Shown here one piece after another: positions 1 through 8,468 of a stretch of DNA of 40,865 nt. The DNA is from an uncultured Candidatus Pelagibacter sp. GTDB taxonomy: Bacteria > Pseudomonadota > Alphaproteobacteria > Pelagibacterales > Pelagibacteraceae. The notes under the pieces were generated by a model, which saw nothing but the letters and a program-made list of their open reading frames with translations, was not told where the DNA came from and did no database searches. A program made the position numbers and the translations under genes. Where the stretch lies: the NCBI GenBank assembly GCA_905612525.1, contig CAJQSG010000013.1, positions 1 to 40,865 of the forward strand, written 5' to 3'. How positions within the stretch are numbered: the stretch's first letter is position 1; every line of letters begins with the position of its first letter.

Positions 1-393
1 TGCCGATCTATCTACAAAGATTTTTTTTCCATTTTTTTTGATTACACCCTGTTTTTTTAATTTTTCTATCTTTCTTCTTACACTTTCTCTAGGAATTTGA
101 AGATCTTTTGAAATATCAATGATGTTAATTTTTGGAATTTCTAATGATTTATCTTTATAAAATGTATCATAATCAATTATTAGTCCATTTTCTCTAAAAA
201 ATATTAAATCTTTATTAATTAAATAAATTAAAATTATAAACTTATCAATACCATTATAAGCTTTGTATGCATCAATAAGCCAATTAGTAATTAGCATATA
301 ATATGACGGTGCCAATTTACTAAAATTTTTATTAATACTTTCAAAAATTTTTTCTTCATTTATTTGATTGGAGATACTTGGAATTTTTTTCAT
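1..393 (-). CDS. Partial CDS (C-terminus beyond left edge): putative winged-HTH transcriptional regulator
   Basis: Own translation of the reverse strand from ATG at 393: MKKIPSISNQINEEKIFESINKNFSKLAPSYYMLITNWLIDAYKAYNGIDKFIILIYLINKDLIFFRENGLIIDYDTFYKDKSLEIPKINIIDISKDLQIPRESVRRKIEKLKKQGVIKKNGKKIFVDRSA, open for 131 codons to the edge. DISKDLQIPRESVRRKIEKLKKQGVI looks like a recognition-helix/wing motif. Absent from the ORF track. Confidence 0.7.
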   Translation of the reverse strand, partial: MKKIPSISNQINEEKIFESINKNFSKLAPSYYMLITNWLIDAYKAYNGIDKFIILIYLINKDLIFFRENGLIIDYDTFYKDKSLEIPKINIIDISKDLQIPRESVRRKIEKLKKQGVIKKNGKKIFVDRSA

Positions 394-509
394 GATTTTA
401 ATAATTGTTTAAAATGGTAGTAAATCGATATTTCCACCCATTTTGATCACTTGTCAATGAGGCAAGAGCGAAAGCAAAAAAATTAAGTTATAGCAAGATA
501 ATTTAGTTC

Positions 510-561
510 GATTTGAGCACTAATAAGGTTGTATTTATCCCAAATTCACTAATCTGCATAC
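510..561 (+). promoter_or_regulatory. Conserved upstream element (putative promoter/5'UTR), also upstream of the 4704 gene
   Basis: gatttgagcactaataaggttgtatttatcccaaattcactaat (510-553) aligns with gttttgagcactaatgtggttagaatttatctcttattcattaat (4651-4695). Both lie about 10 nt before a GTG start. TTGAGC could be a -35 box. Confidence 0.5.
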
Positions 562-2727
562 GTGAAAAAGATTCTCAAAACATCATTTTTTGTATTTAGT
601 TTTTTAGCTTTATTTTATTCTAATACTTTTGCTTTTATAGAATTTAAACAATCAAAAGATATTTCTTTAGATACTGAGCAAGCAAGAGGAATAAACTTTA
701 AGCCAGACGGGACCATAATGTATGTAACTAACCGTAAACCTCTCGGTACCTCTGCTAATCAAGATGGGCAAGTAACTCAATACTTCCTAAGTACACCTTT
801 TGATATAAGCACAGCAACAAAAACATCCCAAACAAATTTATTAGGTGAGGGTTCTGTTCCGTTATTAAAATTTCCACATGCAATTGAATTTAAACCGGAT
901 GGAACCAAAATGTTTGTAGTCTCGGGAGACCGATATTCAGATATCTATCAATATAGATTAACTACTGCTTGGGATTCATCTACAGCAGAATTTGAAACAA
1001 TTCACGCGGTAAGTAGAGATACTCATACTAAACATTTAAGAACTCTAGCATTTAAACCTGATGGCAGTCGTATGTTTACAGGTGGAAAAAGTAATGATGT
1101 AAGTCAAAGTAAAATAAAGCAATTCACACTAGATAATCCTTGGGATCTTACATCTGGAGTATCATCAGCAGTTGTGTCAGCTGACTTAGGTGGTGCTGAA
1201 CCCAACCTTAGAAATGCTCAATTCGATCCAAATGGAAGTATATTATATATCGGTGGTAATGATAATGATAATATACACAAATATACTTTAAGTACAGCCT
1301 GGGACATCTCAACTTTATCTTCTACTTATACTACGTTTGAGTTAGTTAGTGGTTTTTCACAAATGAGAGGTTTTATATTTGTAGCAGGTTTTACAAAATT
1401 ATTTGTTGTAGATGATGCTGGAACAACAAGTACAATTTTAGAATATAGTCCAGCTTGTTCCATAATTACATGTAGCGATCCTTCTGATGATGGTGATGTT
1501 AAAGCAATCGTTGAAGCAAATGTTGAATTATCAAAACGTATAATTCAAAACATTAATCTTCCAATTTTTCATCGTATGGAGTGGCTGAGAAGACATAAAA
1601 ATAAAGACAATCTATCAAATCTTAATGCAGAAATTGATTTTACTAATAAAAAAATATCAAAATTAGTTGGTGCTCTTAAAAGCTCTAAAAAAGAAATTGA
1701 TAGAAGTTATGATAGTGACGATTGGTTTAAATGGAGCGAGGGTAGAGTTGGTTTAGGGAAAACTAAATTTAAAAATTCATCATCAAGAAACTTTAATAGT
1801 AATGGTATCTCAATTGGCGCAGACAAAATAAATAAAGAAGACAGAGATACTATGTATGGGTATGCTTTTCAGTTTGGAAGTGATGATATTAATATTGGAA
1901 ATAGAGGAACAACACTTAATACTGATACTTATAGTTTAGCATTATACACCACTAAACTTGGAGAAAATCAGGTTTTTACGGATGCATTAATTGGAGTTAG
2001 TTTATTAGATATAGATCAAAAAAGGGTTACTTCTTATAGTAACACCCTGAAAGGTTCTAGAGATGGACAGCAGATCTTTGGATCATTTAATTTTGGAAAA
2101 AGATTGGTTAATGAAGACATAAATCTCAATCCCGGCATCAAATTAGATTTAGGGTACACAAGACTAAAAGCTTTTAGTGAGAAAACAGTTTTAGGAAATA
2201 GTTTGGCAGATGTATTATTTTATGAAGCACAAAATATTAAATCAGCATTGGTAACACTTGGTATACTTTTAGATAAAACAGATACAGATAAGGAAGAGGA
2301 AGAAATTATAAATCACCATGGACGATTAGAGTATATTGCCGATCTAAGTCAATCATCAGATGCAGAATTTTATTATCTAAATGATAAAAGTACAATTTAT
2401 AATTATAAAGTAGATAATAAATCAAAACATAATTTTAGAATTGGTTACGGTTTTGATGTAACTTCAATATCAGGATGGTCATTAGTTGGAAATTTTGAAA
2501 GATTTAAAGCTAATGGAAAAGGTTATAGTAATGACATTTATCTATCTGTAGGGTATGTTCCAGTTGATAAAATGAAATTTGTATTTGATGTAAATAATTT
2601 TGAGAAAACTAGTTTATCATTAACCAATAACGTAAATGAATTTGATTTTAAAATGAGTTCCAATTATAATTTTTTAAGTGAAGTACCTGACTATGGTGCA
2701 AATATAGAAATTTCAAATAAATTTTGA
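562..2727 (+). CDS. Autotransporter-like outer-membrane protein with N-terminal beta-propeller-like repeat passenger
   Basis: Signal peptide; repeated FkPDGTkMfV...qY.LstpwDiSt blades; linker RMEWLRRHKNKDNLSNLN; C-terminal barrel (WSEGRVGLG...SRDGQQIFGS...PDYGANIEISNKF) ending in F. GTG start. Confidence 0.8.
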   Translation: MKKILKTSFFVFSFLALFYSNTFAFIEFKQSKDISLDTEQARGINFKPDGTIMYVTNRKPLGTSANQDGQVTQYFLSTPFDISTATKTSQTNLLGEGSVPLLKFPHAIEFKPDGTKMFVVSGDRYSDIYQYRLTTAWDSSTAEFETIHAVSRDTHTKHLRTLAFKPDGSRMFTGGKSNDVSQSKIKQFTLDNPWDLTSGVSSAVVSADLGGAEPNLRNAQFDPNGSILYIGGNDNDNIHKYTLSTAWDISTLSSTYTTFELVSGFSQMRGFIFVAGFTKLFVVDDAGTTSTILEYSPACSIITCSDPSDDGDVKAIVEANVELSKRIIQNINLPIFHRMEWLRRHKNKDNLSNLNAEIDFTNKKISKLVGALKSSKKEIDRSYDSDDWFKWSEGRVGLGKTKFKNSSSRNFNSNGISIGADKINKEDRDTMYGYAFQFGSDDINIGNRGTTLNTDTYSLALYTTKLGENQVFTDALIGVSLLDIDQKRVTSYSNTLKGSRDGQQIFGSFNFGKRLVNEDINLNPGIKLDLGYTRLKAFSEKTVLGNSLADVLFYEAQNIKSALVTLGILLDKTDTDKEEEEIINHHGRLEYIADLSQSSDAEFYYLNDKSTIYNYKVDNKSKHNFRIGYGFDVTSISGWSLVGNFERFKANGKGYSNDIYLSVGYVPVDKMKFVFDVNNFEKTSLSLTNNVNEFDFKMSSNYNFLSEVPDYGANIEISNKF

Positions 2728-2736
2728 TAAGTAAAA

Positions 2737-4503
2737 ATGAAAAAGATATCTTTCATTTTTCTTTTGTACTTTTGTACTTTTATTAGTTTTGTAGGACAAA
2801 GCTCTGCTGATGTGATTACCTCAAATAAAACTGTACAAATAGATCTTACAGATAGCGCATCAGGAGATGATGATCCTAATCTTACTGTTAATGATGGAAT
2901 AACTGTAATAAAGGATAATCAGCAGAACCTGATTAAAGGTTTTGCTAGTGGTAATGGAATTTCAGATTCAAGTATGATTATTGGGTCAGGAGCAAAATTA
3001 CAAGGTTTGCATAATACAATAATGATCAGAGAGGCTGATAATGTTACAATTACCAATTCTGGTTCAATTATTGCTCTAGGTTCAAAAGCAATAAATATGC
3101 GAAGCGCTCAAGACATAACAATAACCAACAATGCAGGCGCAACAATTACAGCTGTCAACAATGTTATTGCGGGTGAAGAAGTGGATGGTGATAGTGAAAA
3201 TGTTGAAGGTACAGTGGTTACTAACTCAGGAACTATGTACAGTGATGATGCAAGAGTAATATATTTATACAGTGGTGCTGATACAGCCACCATAACAAAC
3301 AACTCTTCAGGTGTAATGTATAATACAAATACAAATGAAGTCATCCATGTTGGTTCAGATTCTACAATTACCAATAGTGGAATAATACAAAATAGAAACA
3401 GTCCAGATAATAATTCTATAGTTACACAAGGTAACGATAATACAATTATTCTTAAAGACAAAAGTATTTTGGTTGGAACTATTGATGCTGGATCCACAAC
3501 AGGAAACACTTTAAAATTTCAACATGGAATGGGTCAAGGTTACTACTACAAAACTTCTGGTGATTTTACCTTACAAGATCTTGATGGAAACCAAGTAGTA
3601 AAAGGATCAGCAGGATCAGTAGGTCAAGGGGCAAGTGAAACTTTAGATGAGCTGTTAAGTTATAAATCTATAAATTTAAGAAATTTTTTTAACGAATATA
3701 ACAAATTAGATAATCAAGATGCATGGGGTGAAACATATGTATCTAATTTAAAAAGAGACGCTCATACAAACAATTTAGCTTTAGAATATGACTTAACAAA
3801 TTTTGGTGTAAATTTAATAAATAAAATTGATAACGCAAACTTTGTAATTGCATTTGAAGGTGGAAGACAAGATTTTGTTAAAGATCACAAAATAGACTAC
3901 CAAAATATTAGTGCAGGGGTTTATTTGCCACAAAAAGATAATCCTTATTTTAATTTAGATTTATTTATTATAGGGGGTATTACCTTAAAAGATGGAGAAA
4001 GAACCATTTTAACAAACACAACAACCTCTGGTAAATTAACAATAGATAGTGATTATGAAACTTATGAAATTCATACTGGAATAAAAAAGAATAATTCATC
4101 ATCAATACCTGATTTTGGGTTAACGGCTAGTTATTCAATGACCCCTGGTTATGATGAAAGTAAATATTTTTCCTGGACAGACAGACATGTTGGAAATCTT
4201 TCAGTTTTTTTTGAGGATGATTATAATTTGATTAATAACAAAGATAGTAAACTGTTTTTAGGTTGGACATTAGATATGAGAAAAATGATGGGTGATAAAA
4301 AACAAGTTTATTCAATAAATGGAACAAGTGCCACATACAAACAACATAATGATTTAACTAATGAAATATCTCTAATAGCTAATATGGGATATGAAAAAAA
4401 ATTTTCTGATAAAAGTAAAATTTTATTTTCATTAGATGCCAAAAATACAAATCGATATACAAAAAGTGTTGGTGCTAATGTTTCTTTTAAAAATAAATTT
4501 TAA
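2737..4503 (+). CDS. Autotransporter-like protein with beta-helix-like passenger
   Basis: Signal peptide; VTITNSGSI / ITITNNAGATITAVNN / ATITNNSSGVMYN repeats typical of beta-helix passengers; aromatic-rich C-terminal barrel ending SFKNKF; 9 nt after the previous gene. Confidence 0.75.
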   Translation: MKKISFIFLLYFCTFISFVGQSSADVITSNKTVQIDLTDSASGDDDPNLTVNDGITVIKDNQQNLIKGFASGNGISDSSMIIGSGAKLQGLHNTIMIREADNVTITNSGSIIALGSKAINMRSAQDITITNNAGATITAVNNVIAGEEVDGDSENVEGTVVTNSGTMYSDDARVIYLYSGADTATITNNSSGVMYNTNTNEVIHVGSDSTITNSGIIQNRNSPDNNSIVTQGNDNTIILKDKSILVGTIDAGSTTGNTLKFQHGMGQGYYYKTSGDFTLQDLDGNQVVKGSAGSVGQGASETLDELLSYKSINLRNFFNEYNKLDNQDAWGETYVSNLKRDAHTNNLALEYDLTNFGVNLINKIDNANFVIAFEGGRQDFVKDHKIDYQNISAGVYLPQKDNPYFNLDLFIIGGITLKDGERTILTNTTTSGKLTIDSDYETYEIHTGIKKNNSSSIPDFGLTASYSMTPGYDESKYFSWTDRHVGNLSVFFEDDYNLINNKDSKLFLGWTLDMRKMMGDKKQVYSINGTSATYKQHNDLTNEISLIANMGYEKKFSDKSKILFSLDAKNTNRYTKSVGANVSFKNKF

Positions 4504-4531
4504 TTTAAAATTTACTTAATAGAGATAAGTT
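4491..4531. repeat. 41-nt repeat spanning the 3' end and 3' flank of the autotransporter gene (copy A)
   Basis: aaataaattttaatttaaaatttacttaatagagataagtt is identical to 8372-8412. The acttaatagagataagttagcattatgatttt part (4514-4545) recurs at 13233-13264 with one mismatch. Confidence 0.85.
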
Positions 4532-4644
4532 AGCATTATGATTTTCTTGATTTGAAAAATTATTTTAATGATGAGTTTGGTAAATACATTTTTCTAATGA
4601 ACATTTTCTTTCACTCAATAAAATTTATATCAATATTGGCTTTT

Positions 4645-4703
4645 GTGCCCGTTTTGAGCACTAATGTGGTTAGAATTTATCTCTTATTCATTAATTTACC
4701 CTA
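4645..4703 (+). promoter_or_regulatory. Conserved upstream element with small hairpin (gtgcccgttttgagcac)
   Basis: gtgcccgttttgagcacta (4645-4663) matches gcgcccgttttgggcacta (13352-13370). The region also aligns with 510-553 upstream of the first paralogue. Confidence 0.5.
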
Positions 4704-7700
4704 GTGAAATTAATAATTAAAATAATTCCAATAATTTTTTTTTGCTTATTTAGTCTTAAGTCATTTGCTGGAGTTACCTACAGCAATGGTGATCGCCTAG
4801 ATATAAGTCGAAATAATATGCCTTTAGTTCATTCTTGGAATAATGATGGATCTAAATTATTTGTAGGTGGTATTGGTGGGAACACACATGGTTCTGATCA
4901 TGATGATGAAATTTTAGAATATAGTTGTTCAGCAGATTATGATGTTTCATCATGTTCTTTTACAAGAAGAATGATTGTAAATGACGATCACAATTCAGGC
5001 ATTGATCCATCAGCTTACGGTTTAGATATAGATATGAGACGAGTATTTGGTATGACTTTTAATAATGACGGAACAAAGATATATCTGAATAGTGGGGCAC
5101 AAGCTCCTAATGATTGTCAAGCAGGTAACGGCCCAAATTGTCGAATCTATGAAATCACTCTTGATGCAGCATTTAATATATCAAGAGGAACACGTACAAA
5201 CACAAAAAGTCTTATAATTTCATCTGGCGTCAATCAAGATGGTATACCAACTGGTATTACATTTAATAACGATGGTTCAAAATTATTTGTAGCAGGATTT
5301 GATGATGATGACATTATAGTATACCCATTAAGTGCTGCCTACAGTCTTGCATCTAGCTCTGTTGGTACACCAGCTGAATTTGATGTGTCATCTCAATCAA
5401 CTAATCCAAGGGATATTGATTTTAATAATGATGGAACTAAGATGTACATAGTTACCCCAGCTGCATCTGCCGATTATATTTCAGTATATTCTTTACCTAC
5501 AGCTTTTGATTTGTCAGATGGTTATACGCATTTAGGTAATTATTCAGTAACGTCACAAGATAACCAGCCATGGAGTATCGAATTTAATGATGATGGAACA
5601 AAGATGTTTATGATTGGGTATCAAAATGATAGAGTACATGAATATAGTTTAAACACAGCATTTGAATTAATTGCTGCTGACCCAACATTAACTTCATCAG
5701 TGCCAGCTGATAATGCAACTGGTGTTGCAATTGATGCAAATATTGTTCTTAATTTTAGTGAAAACGTTAATGTTGAAAGTGGAAATATAACAATTCATAA
5801 AACATCAGATGATTCAACGGTTGAAACCATTGATGTAGCAGGCAGCAAAGTAACAGGAGATGGATCAACTCAAATAACGATTAATCCAGGATCAGACTTT
5901 GAAGATAATACTGAGTATTATTTCAAAATAGCTAGTACTGCTTTTGATGATATTGATGGTAGATCGTACGCTGGAATAAGTTCTAAAACTGATCGAAGTT
6001 TTACGACCACTAACACAATACCCACATTAATTTCATCAGTACCAGATAATAATGCAGCAGGTGTTGCACTTAATGCAAATATTGTTCTTACTTTCAGTGA
6101 AATCGTTAATGTTGAAAGTGGAAATATAACAATTCATAAAACATCAGATGATTCAACAGTTGAAACATTTAATGTAGCAGGCAGCAAAGTAACAGGAAAT
6201 GGATCAACTGAAATAACGATTAATCCAGGATCAGACTTTGAAGATAATACTGAGTATTATTTCAAAATAGCTGGTACTGCTTTTGATGATGTTGATAGTG
6301 GCTCATATGCTGGAATAAGTTCTAAAACTGATCGAAGTTTTACGACCACTAACACAATACCCACATTAATTTCATCAGTACCAGATAATAATGCAACTGA
6401 TGTTGCGCTTGATGCAACTATTGTTCTTAATTTCAGTGAAAACGTTGATACTGAAAGTGGAAATATAACAATTAAAAAAACATCAGGTAATGCAGTGGTT
6501 GAAACTATTAACGTAACAGACACCGATATAGTAATTGGTACAGGAACATCTCAAATAACGATCATTCCATCATCAAATTTTGATAATGATACTGAGTATT
6601 ATGTCTTAATAGCTAATACAGCTTTTGATGACAGTGATAGTGGCTCATACGCTGGAATAAGTTCCACAACTGCTTTAAGTTTTACAACAATAAATTCAAT
6701 ACCAACATTAACTTCATCAGTACCAGCTGATGATGCAATTGATGTTGAAAGAGATGCAAATATAGTTTTAAATTTTAGTGAAAACGTTGATGCTGAAAGT
6801 GGAAATATAACAATTAAAAAAACATCAGATGATTCAACGGTTGAAACAATTGATGTAACAGATACTGATCGAGTATCTGGTACAGGAACATCTCAAATAA
6901 CGGTCACTCCATCATCAAATTTTGATGCAAAAACAGAGTATTATATTCTAATAGCTGCTACTGCTTTTGACAGTAGTAGTGGCGGTTCATACGCTGGAAT
7001 AAGTTCCACAACTGCTTTAAGTTTTACTATTAAAGCAATGGTGGACCCTACAACAGATAAAAATGTTACAGGAAGTATTGATGCTCAAAATATGGTGGCC
7101 AAAAATACCTTATCTGAATTTACAAGTTTGATTAATGATCGACTAAGATATTTAAGACAGAATAGAATTAATAAAGATTTTACAAAAAATAATATAAAAT
7201 TAGATTTTGGAAATGCAATGTTGACATCTCTTGCAAAATTTATTCCAACATCAAACATTCATTTAACAAATGAAATATTAACATCTCTTGCAATAGCTAT
7301 TCCAACATCAAAAACTTATTTAACAAATACAATGTTGACATCTCTTGCAAAAGTTACCCCAGTATCAAAAACTTATTTAACAGACTATATTCCTAAAAAT
7401 TGGTCATCATGGAGTGAGGGCTCTGTTAGTATGACAAAGGTAGGAGATTATAAAAGTTCTTCATCAAAAGACATAGATGTCCAAGGTCTAGCCTTAGGTT
7501 TTGATACAAAATTAAACAATAATGATCTATTAGGTTTTGCAATGCAATTTAGTCAAAGTGATGCAGAAGTTGGAAATAATGGAACAGGTATTAATAGTAA
7601 AAATTATAATTTATCAATTTATAGAACAAGACCATTAAATGATGATAATTTTGTTGAAGGATTATTTGGAGTTGTTTTAACTGAAAGTGATTTAAAAAGA

Positions 7701-8384
7701 GTTAGTGGTGCTAATACTTTAACAGGTTCTCGAGATGGAATTCAAATATTTAGTTCAATTAATTACGCTGGTAAGCCTGTTAATAAAGCAGACTTTAATT
7801 TAACTCCAATAGCTCGAGTTGATCTTGGTTACACTGAATTAGATGGTTACACTGAAACTGGTACTGATGCACTAACATATGGTAAACAAACTGTTGAAAG
7901 CGGCTTAGCTTCAATTGGTTTAGAGATTAATGATATTATTAAATTTTCTAATAGTTCTTTAGAACCATTTGGTTCATTTCAGTATGGACTAGATTTTAGT
8001 AATTCATCGGAGGCAAAAATGAATTATGTATCTGATACCTCAACGATTTATTCTTATACTCCAGGTATAAATTCTACACATTTATTAACTGCTGAAATGG
8101 GATTTAATTATGAACTACAAGATCATTTAAAATTAACAGGTATTTTTAAAGGAATTCAAGGGAGCGGAAGTCAGCAAACGAACCATATAAGATTTGGCTT
8201 TCATTATATTTCTCAGCGTGAAACAGAGTATGCTATGAGTTTAGATGGATCTGATGAACTAACGACAGGACTAAATATATCTAAAAATATAAATGGTTTT
8301 GATATCAAATTAGGATCAAACTATAGCTTGATGAGTCAAACCCCTGATTATGGTGTAAACTTGAAAATTTCAAATAAATTTTAA
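4704..8384 (+). CDS. Large autotransporter-like surface protein: propeller-like repeats, four tandem Big_5-like Ig domains, C-terminal barrel
   Basis: Five F.nDGTKm(f/y) blades; four tandem PTLxSSVPxxxAxxVxxxAxIVLxFSExVxxESGNITIxKTS... units; linker RLRYLRQNRINKDFTKNN; barrel SWSEGSVSMTK...TPDYGVNLKISNKF. GTG start. Confidence 0.85.
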   Translation: MKLIIKIIPIIFFCLFSLKSFAGVTYSNGDRLDISRNNMPLVHSWNNDGSKLFVGGIGGNTHGSDHDDEILEYSCSADYDVSSCSFTRRMIVNDDHNSGIDPSAYGLDIDMRRVFGMTFNNDGTKIYLNSGAQAPNDCQAGNGPNCRIYEITLDAAFNISRGTRTNTKSLIISSGVNQDGIPTGITFNNDGSKLFVAGFDDDDIIVYPLSAAYSLASSSVGTPAEFDVSSQSTNPRDIDFNNDGTKMYIVTPAASADYISVYSLPTAFDLSDGYTHLGNYSVTSQDNQPWSIEFNDDGTKMFMIGYQNDRVHEYSLNTAFELIAADPTLTSSVPADNATGVAIDANIVLNFSENVNVESGNITIHKTSDDSTVETIDVAGSKVTGDGSTQITINPGSDFEDNTEYYFKIASTAFDDIDGRSYAGISSKTDRSFTTTNTIPTLISSVPDNNAAGVALNANIVLTFSEIVNVESGNITIHKTSDDSTVETFNVAGSKVTGNGSTEITINPGSDFEDNTEYYFKIAGTAFDDVDSGSYAGISSKTDRSFTTTNTIPTLISSVPDNNATDVALDATIVLNFSENVDTESGNITIKKTSGNAVVETINVTDTDIVIGTGTSQITIIPSSNFDNDTEYYVLIANTAFDDSDSGSYAGISSTTALSFTTINSIPTLTSSVPADDAIDVERDANIVLNFSENVDAESGNITIKKTSDDSTVETIDVTDTDRVSGTGTSQITVTPSSNFDAKTEYYILIAATAFDSSSGGSYAGISSTTALSFTIKAMVDPTTDKNVTGSIDAQNMVAKNTLSEFTSLINDRLRYLRQNRINKDFTKNNIKLDFGNAMLTSLAKFIPTSNIHLTNEILTSLAIAIPTSKTYLTNTMLTSLAKVTPVSKTYLTDYIPKNWSSWSEGSVSMTKVGDYKSSSSKDIDVQGLALGFDTKLNNNDLLGFAMQFSQSDAEVGNNGTGINSKNYNLSIYRTRPLNDDNFVEGLFGVVLTESDLKRVSGANTLTGSRDGIQIFSSINYAGKPVNKADFNLTPIARVDLGYTELDGYTETGTDALTYGKQTVESGLASIGLEINDIIKFSNSSLEPFGSFQYGLDFSNSSEAKMNYVSDTSTIYSYTPGINSTHLLTAEMGFNYELQDHLKLTGIFKGIQGSGSQQTNHIRFGFHYISQRETEYAMSLDGSDELTTGLNISKNINGFDIKLGSNYSLMSQTPDYGVNLKISNKF
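5682..7030 (+). repeat. Four tandem ~339-342 nt repeats encoding Big_5/SbsA-like Ig domains
   Basis: Unit starts near 5682, 6021, 6360 and 6702. Units 1 and 2 are nearly identical over long stretches, e.g. gttgaaagtggaaatataacaattcataaaacatcagatgattcaac. Confidence 0.9.
7218..7388 (+). repeat. Three tandem 57-nt (19-aa) repeats between Ig domains and barrel
   Basis: MLTSLAKFIPTSNIHLTNE / ILTSLAIAIPTSKTYLTNT / MLTSLAKVTPVSKTYLTDY. Confidence 0.85.
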
Positions 8385-8412
8385 TTTAAAATTTACTTAA
8401 TAGAGATAAGTT
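8372..8412. repeat. 41-nt 3'-end repeat (copy B)
   Basis: Identical to 4491-4531, including the shared final codons NKF-stop. Confidence 0.85.
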
Positions 8413-8418
8413 TTAATA

Positions 8419-8454
8419 AGTAAAATAAAATTAGCTTCCAATTTATTTTTTACT
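8419..8454. terminator. Putative bidirectional terminator between convergent genes
   Basis: agtaaaataaaatt-agcttcc-aatttattttttact is an AT-rich inverted repeat between the convergent stops at 8384 (+) and 8469 (-), with a T-rich flank. Confidence 0.5.
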
Positions 8455-8468
8455 TTTATTTTTTATAT

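Noticed and set aside
3108-3509. Antisense ORF (133 aa)
   Set aside because: Lies fully inside the convincingly coding 2737-4503 gene; its hydrophobic composition is a by-product of repeated sense codons.
4645-4664. Riboswitch at the gtgcccgttttgagcac hairpin
   Set aside because: The stem is short and imperfect, I recognise no known riboswitch consensus, and downstream genes are surface proteins; kept only as a promoter/UTR element.
6257-6523. Antisense ORF (88 aa) in the Ig repeats; similarly 9274-9666, 11669-12028, 16766-16951, 18361-18663, 19061-19306
   Set aside because: All oppose strong sense CDSs, with no family motif, start context or independent support.
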